The translations under genes were made by a program, and so were the position numbers. This document shows positions 61,210 through 64,000 of a stretch of DNA of 64,000 nt, in pieces. The stretch spans positions 3,348,001 to 3,412,000 of the forward strand of contig NZ_JBHUNX010000001.1 of NCBI RefSeq assembly GCF_042685645.1, given 5' to 3'. Under the pieces are notes generated by a model. The model was not told the DNA's origin. It saw nothing but the letters and a program-made list of their open reading frames with translations, and did no database searches. The DNA is from Salininema proteolyticum (GTDB taxonomy: Bacteria; Actinomycetota; Actinomycetes; Mycobacteriales; Micromonosporaceae). Every line of letters starts with the position of its first letter. The stretch's first letter is position 1.

Positions 61210-61899
61210 ATGAGAGCACGAGTACTTGTCGTAGACGACGACCCCGCCCTGGCGGAGATGCTGGGAATCATCCTGCGCAACGACGGTTTTTCGCCCACCT
61301 TCGTCTCCGACGGCGAGGACGCGCTCGCCGCCTTCAAGGAGCACCGCCCCGACATAGTCCTGCTGGACCTCATGCTGCCCGGCATGAGCGGCCTGGACGT
61401 CGCCAAGGCCATCCGCGCCGAGTCCGGCGTCCCGATCGTCATGCTGACGGCCAAGTCCGACACCGTCGACGTGGTCCTCGGCCTCGAGTCCGGCGCCGAC
61501 GACTACATCGTCAAGCCCTTCAAACCCAAGGAGCTCGTCGCCCGCATCCGCGCCCGCCTGCGCCGCGGCGACGACGTCACCCCCGAGCGGCTGGAGATCG
61601 GCCGCGACGGGCTCAAGGTCGTCATCGACGTCCCCGGCCACCAGGTCATGCTCAACGGCGAAGAGGTCAAGCTGACGCCGCTCGAGTTCGACCTGCTGGT
61701 CACGCTCGCCCGCAAGCCCCGCCAGGTCTTCACCCGCCAAGTGCTCCTGCAGAACGTCTGGGGCTACAACCGCAGCGCCGACACCCGCCTGGTCAACGTG
61801 CACGTGCAGCGCCTGCGCGCCAAGATCGAGCCCGACCCGGAGCGCCCCCAGCTCATCCAGACCGTGCGAGGGGTGGGCTACAAGGCCGGCCTGGGTTAG
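61210..61899 (+). CDS. mtrA: MtrA response regulator
   Basis: A 229-residue OmpR-type response regulator. The receiver has the acidic pair DDD (near 9-11), the phospho-Asp in LLDLMLP (near 53) and the Lys in VKPFKP (near 102). The C-terminal winged helix ends RGVGYKAGL. It works with MtrB to control cell-wall and division genes in actinobacteria. The next gene starts 2 nt after its stop. Confidence 0.95.
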   Translation: MRARVLVVDDDPALAEMLGIILRNDGFSPTFVSDGEDALAAFKEHRPDIVLLDLMLPGMSGLDVAKAIRAESGVPIVMLTAKSDTVDVVLGLESGADDYIVKPFKPKELVARIRARLRRGDDVTPERLEIGRDGLKVVIDVPGHQVMLNGEEVKLTPLEFDLLVTLARKPRQVFTRQVLLQNVWGYNRSADTRLVNVHVQRLRAKIEPDPERPQLIQTVRGVGYKAGLG

Positions 61900-61901
61900 G
61901 C

Positions 61902-63470
61902 GTGGAGAGCACCGCCGCCCGTCTGGCCGGCCGGCTGCGGCGCTTCGCCCGGCCGGTCGTCGACCGCTTCCGCTCGTCGCTCCAGCTGCGCGTCGTCGCC
62001 GCCACGCTCGCGGCCTCGGCCGTCCTGGTCATCATCTTCGGCTTCGTCGTCGCCGCCACGGTGACCAACGGCCTCCTCGGGGACCAGAAGGAGGTGGCCG
62101 TCGTCGACGCCCAGGAGGCCCGCGACTTCCTCGCGCCGCAGCTGAGGCCGTACACGTCGCCCTCGGAGCCGGCCTTCGACAACGCCTTCCCGGTCATGCT
62201 CAACCAGCTGGCCGACGACCAGAACATGGCGGCGGTCTACACCCTCCAGATCGACGGCGGCAAGGCCGCGGCCTCCAACCCCGGGGGCACCGTCATCGCG
62301 CCCTCCCCCGAACTGGCGGCAGAGGTGGAGAACGGTGCCACCGCCACCCAGTACACCTCCCTCGACCTGGGCGACCACGGCGAGGAGCCCTACCTGGCCG
62401 TGGGCGTTCCCATCGACCAGGCGGTCGACTACCAGCTCTACGTCTTCTACCCGCTGCAGGCGCAGGCCGAGGCCGTCAACCTGCTGCGCACCGCTCTCGT
62501 CGTCGCCGGCGGCACGCTCGTGCTGCTCCTGGGCATCGTGGCCGGGCTGGTGACCCGCCTGGTCGTCAACCCCGTCCGCGAGGCCGCCCAGACCGCCCAG
62601 CGCCTGGCCGCCGGGCTCCTCCACGAACGGATGGAGGTCCGTGGCACCGACGACCTGGCCCGGCTGGCCGGATCGTTCAACCTCATGGCCGAGACCCTCC
62701 AGACCCAGATCCGCCGTCTGGAGACCATGTCGGTCATGCAGCGGCGCTTCACCTCGGACGTCAGCCACGAGCTGCGCACGCCCCTGTCGACGATCCGCAT
62801 GGCCGCCGACATGCTCTACGACTCGCGCGAGGAGTTCGACGAGCCCACCGGCCGCTCCATCGAGCTGCTCGGCAACGAGCTCGACCGCTTCGAGTCCCTC
62901 CTGACCGAGCTGCTGGAGATCTCCCGCTTCGATTCCGGCTTCGCCCAGCTGGACACCGAGGCCGTGGACGTCCAGCCGATCGTCGAGGACGTCATGGCCG
63001 GGTTCGCGGCCCTCGCCGAGGACTCCGACGTCACCCTGTCCTTCGACGCCCCCGAGCACCACATCGTCGCCGAGATCGACGTCCCGCGCGTCACGCGCGT
63101 GGTCCGCAATCTGATCGGCAACGCCATCGACCACTCCCCCGGGGAGCCGGTCGAGGTCATCGTCCGCGACAGCGACACCGCCGTGTCCATCGGAGTGCGC
63201 GACCACGGCATCGGGCTCAAGCCCGGCGAGGCCGAGCGCGTCTTCGACCGCTTCTGGCGGGCCGACCCGTCCCGCAACCGCAAGACCGGCGGCACCGGGC
63301 TGGGCCTGGCCATCAGCCTCGAGGACGCCAAGCTGCACAACGGGACCCTCCGCGCCGTCGGAGAGCCCGGCAAGGGCAGCCTGTTCGTCCTCACCCTGCC
63401 GTTGCAGAAGGGCAACCGGGCGGCCAACTCGCCCCTGCCCCTCGACCTGGAAGGAGACCAGAGTGCGTAG
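61902..63470 (+). CDS. mtrB: MtrB sensor histidine kinase
   Basis: A 522-residue two-segment sensor kinase: first membrane helix near residues 32-54, an extracellular domain (55-195), second helix near 198-220, HAMP linker, phospho-acceptor His in SHELRTPLSTIR (near 288) and ATPase boxes NLIGNAIDHSP, DHGIGL and GGTGLGLAIS. GTG start, coupled to mtrA. Its stop overlaps lpqB by 8 nt. Confidence 0.95.
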   Translation: MESTAARLAGRLRRFARPVVDRFRSSLQLRVVAATLAASAVLVIIFGFVVAATVTNGLLGDQKEVAVVDAQEARDFLAPQLRPYTSPSEPAFDNAFPVMLNQLADDQNMAAVYTLQIDGGKAAASNPGGTVIAPSPELAAEVENGATATQYTSLDLGDHGEEPYLAVGVPIDQAVDYQLYVFYPLQAQAEAVNLLRTALVVAGGTLVLLLGIVAGLVTRLVVNPVREAAQTAQRLAAGLLHERMEVRGTDDLARLAGSFNLMAETLQTQIRRLETMSVMQRRFTSDVSHELRTPLSTIRMAADMLYDSREEFDEPTGRSIELLGNELDRFESLLTELLEISRFDSGFAQLDTEAVDVQPIVEDVMAGFAALAEDSDVTLSFDAPEHHIVAEIDVPRVTRVVRNLIGNAIDHSPGEPVEVIVRDSDTAVSIGVRDHGIGLKPGEAERVFDRFWRADPSRNRKTGGTGLGLAISLEDAKLHNGTLRAVGEPGKGSLFVLTLPLQKGNRAANSPLPLDLEGDQSA

Positions 63471-64000
63471 GAACAGAGCCGCCGTCCTCCTGTCCGCCGC
63501 GCTGCTGACCGGATGCGGCGTGCCCTCCTCCGGCGGCGTCGAGGTCTGGGACCAGGACCCCGTCCAGTCCGACCAGGAGGGTCCGGCCGAACAGCAGTAC
63601 GTGCCGACCGACGACTCGGAGAGCACGGTCAAGAACTTCCTCCACGCGGCCGCCGGGTCCGACGTGGACCGGCAGAACCGCCTGGACGCCTTCACCGAGG
63701 AGCCGGAGAACTACTCCAACCCCGCCGACGGCATAGGCATCATCGACGTCGCCGCCACCGGCTACGACGGCCGCTTCGACGACACCTCCCACGCCACCGT
63801 CGAGGTCACGGGCCGCAGGACCGGCACCTATCTGCCCGACGGGCGGGTGCGCACCAACCCGGACCCCGCGGAGTACAACTTCACCTTCGAGCTCGAGCGC
63901 GAAGACTACGGCGACACCTGGACGATCGTCGACGTGCCGACCGACCTCGTCATGCTCCGCGACGCCTTCCACGAGCTCTACGAGAGCTCGCCGGTCTACT
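63463..64000 (+). CDS. lpqB: LpqB lipoprotein, 5' part
   Basis: The open frame runs off the window, so only the first 179 residues are seen. The N terminus has a lipoprotein signal with LLTGC (Cys at about 19) and then PSSGGVE. In the known mtrAB-lpqB operon LpqB modulates MtrB at the cell surface. GTG 63463 has GGAG 6 nt upstream and lies inside the end of mtrB. Confidence 0.93.
   Translation, partial: MRRNRAAVLLSAALLTGCGVPSSGGVEVWDQDPVQSDQEGPAEQQYVPTDDSESTVKNFLHAAAGSDVDRQNRLDAFTEEPENYSNPADGIGIIDVAATGYDGRFDDTSHATVEVTGRRTGTYLPDGRVRTNPDPAEYNFTFELEREDYGDTWTIVDVPTDLVMLRDAFHELYESSPVY

Overview
The window is high-GC DNA from an actinomycete. The evidence is the mtrA-mtrB-lpqB order at the right end, the mec-cysO-cysM / murI / Rv1339-type block, many GTG and TTG starts, Tat and lipoprotein signals, SapA-like secreted proteins and EspC/WXG-type type VII secretion substrates. 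A member of the Nocardiopsaceae or a nearby family fits best, but the family is inference. No rRNA, tRNA or CRISPR array was recognised.

Layout. 1-4.8 kb: a small helical protein, a PIN-PhoH protein, a NodB-type deacetylase lipoprotein, a membrane-anchored lytic transglycosylase and a membrane-anchored unknown. 4.8-16.7 kb is an accessory region: a winged-helix/zinc-ribbon regulator facing an operon of helical proteins across paired CGGTACACCGGT repeats; an array of five overlapping tiny genes; an AT-rich patch with poorly conserved membrane ORFs; an orphan type VII secretion cassette (EspC-like, large WXG-like and two YbaB-fold proteins); and a decayed stretch with IS5-type transposase tails, a duplicated LysR 3' end and broken genes. 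16.8-33.6 kb holds isolated metabolic genes (phosphotransferase, MarR/AhpD pair, RibD-like reductase, glutathionyl-hydroquinone reductase) and a set of exported proteins: M15-like, I36-M23 fusion, three SapA-like proteins and an M14 carboxypeptidase.

33.6-42.8 kb looks like conserved chromosome: phosphotransferase, tandem GNAT, pncB, an MFS exporter, then mec-cysO-cysM, a small membrane protein, murI and a metallo-beta-lactamase-fold phosphodiesterase. This order matches mycobacterial Rv1334-Rv1339. 43.0-53.6 kb is a redox island around an AraC regulator: an SDR lacking the catalytic Tyr/Lys, a VAO-type flavoprotein oxidase, flavin reductase, FAD/NAD(P)-binding protein, class II aldolase, flavin-dependent monooxygenase, MFS exporter and an Old Yellow Enzyme. 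It reads as a pathway for a phenolic or similar small molecule whose substrate is unknown. 53.6-64 kb: a secreted phosphodiester-glycosidase-like protein, a DUF3352-type membrane protein with an inserted Cys-paired repeat, a B12-riboswitch-like leader with a terminator before an ammonium transporter, NDH-2, and mtrAB-lpqB (lpqB runs off the end).

The most unusual signals are a conserved 5'-leader hairpin with compensatory base changes in front of two SapA-like genes, the riboswitch-like element before the ammonium transporter, the redox island, the overlapping tiny-gene array and the orphan type VII cassette.
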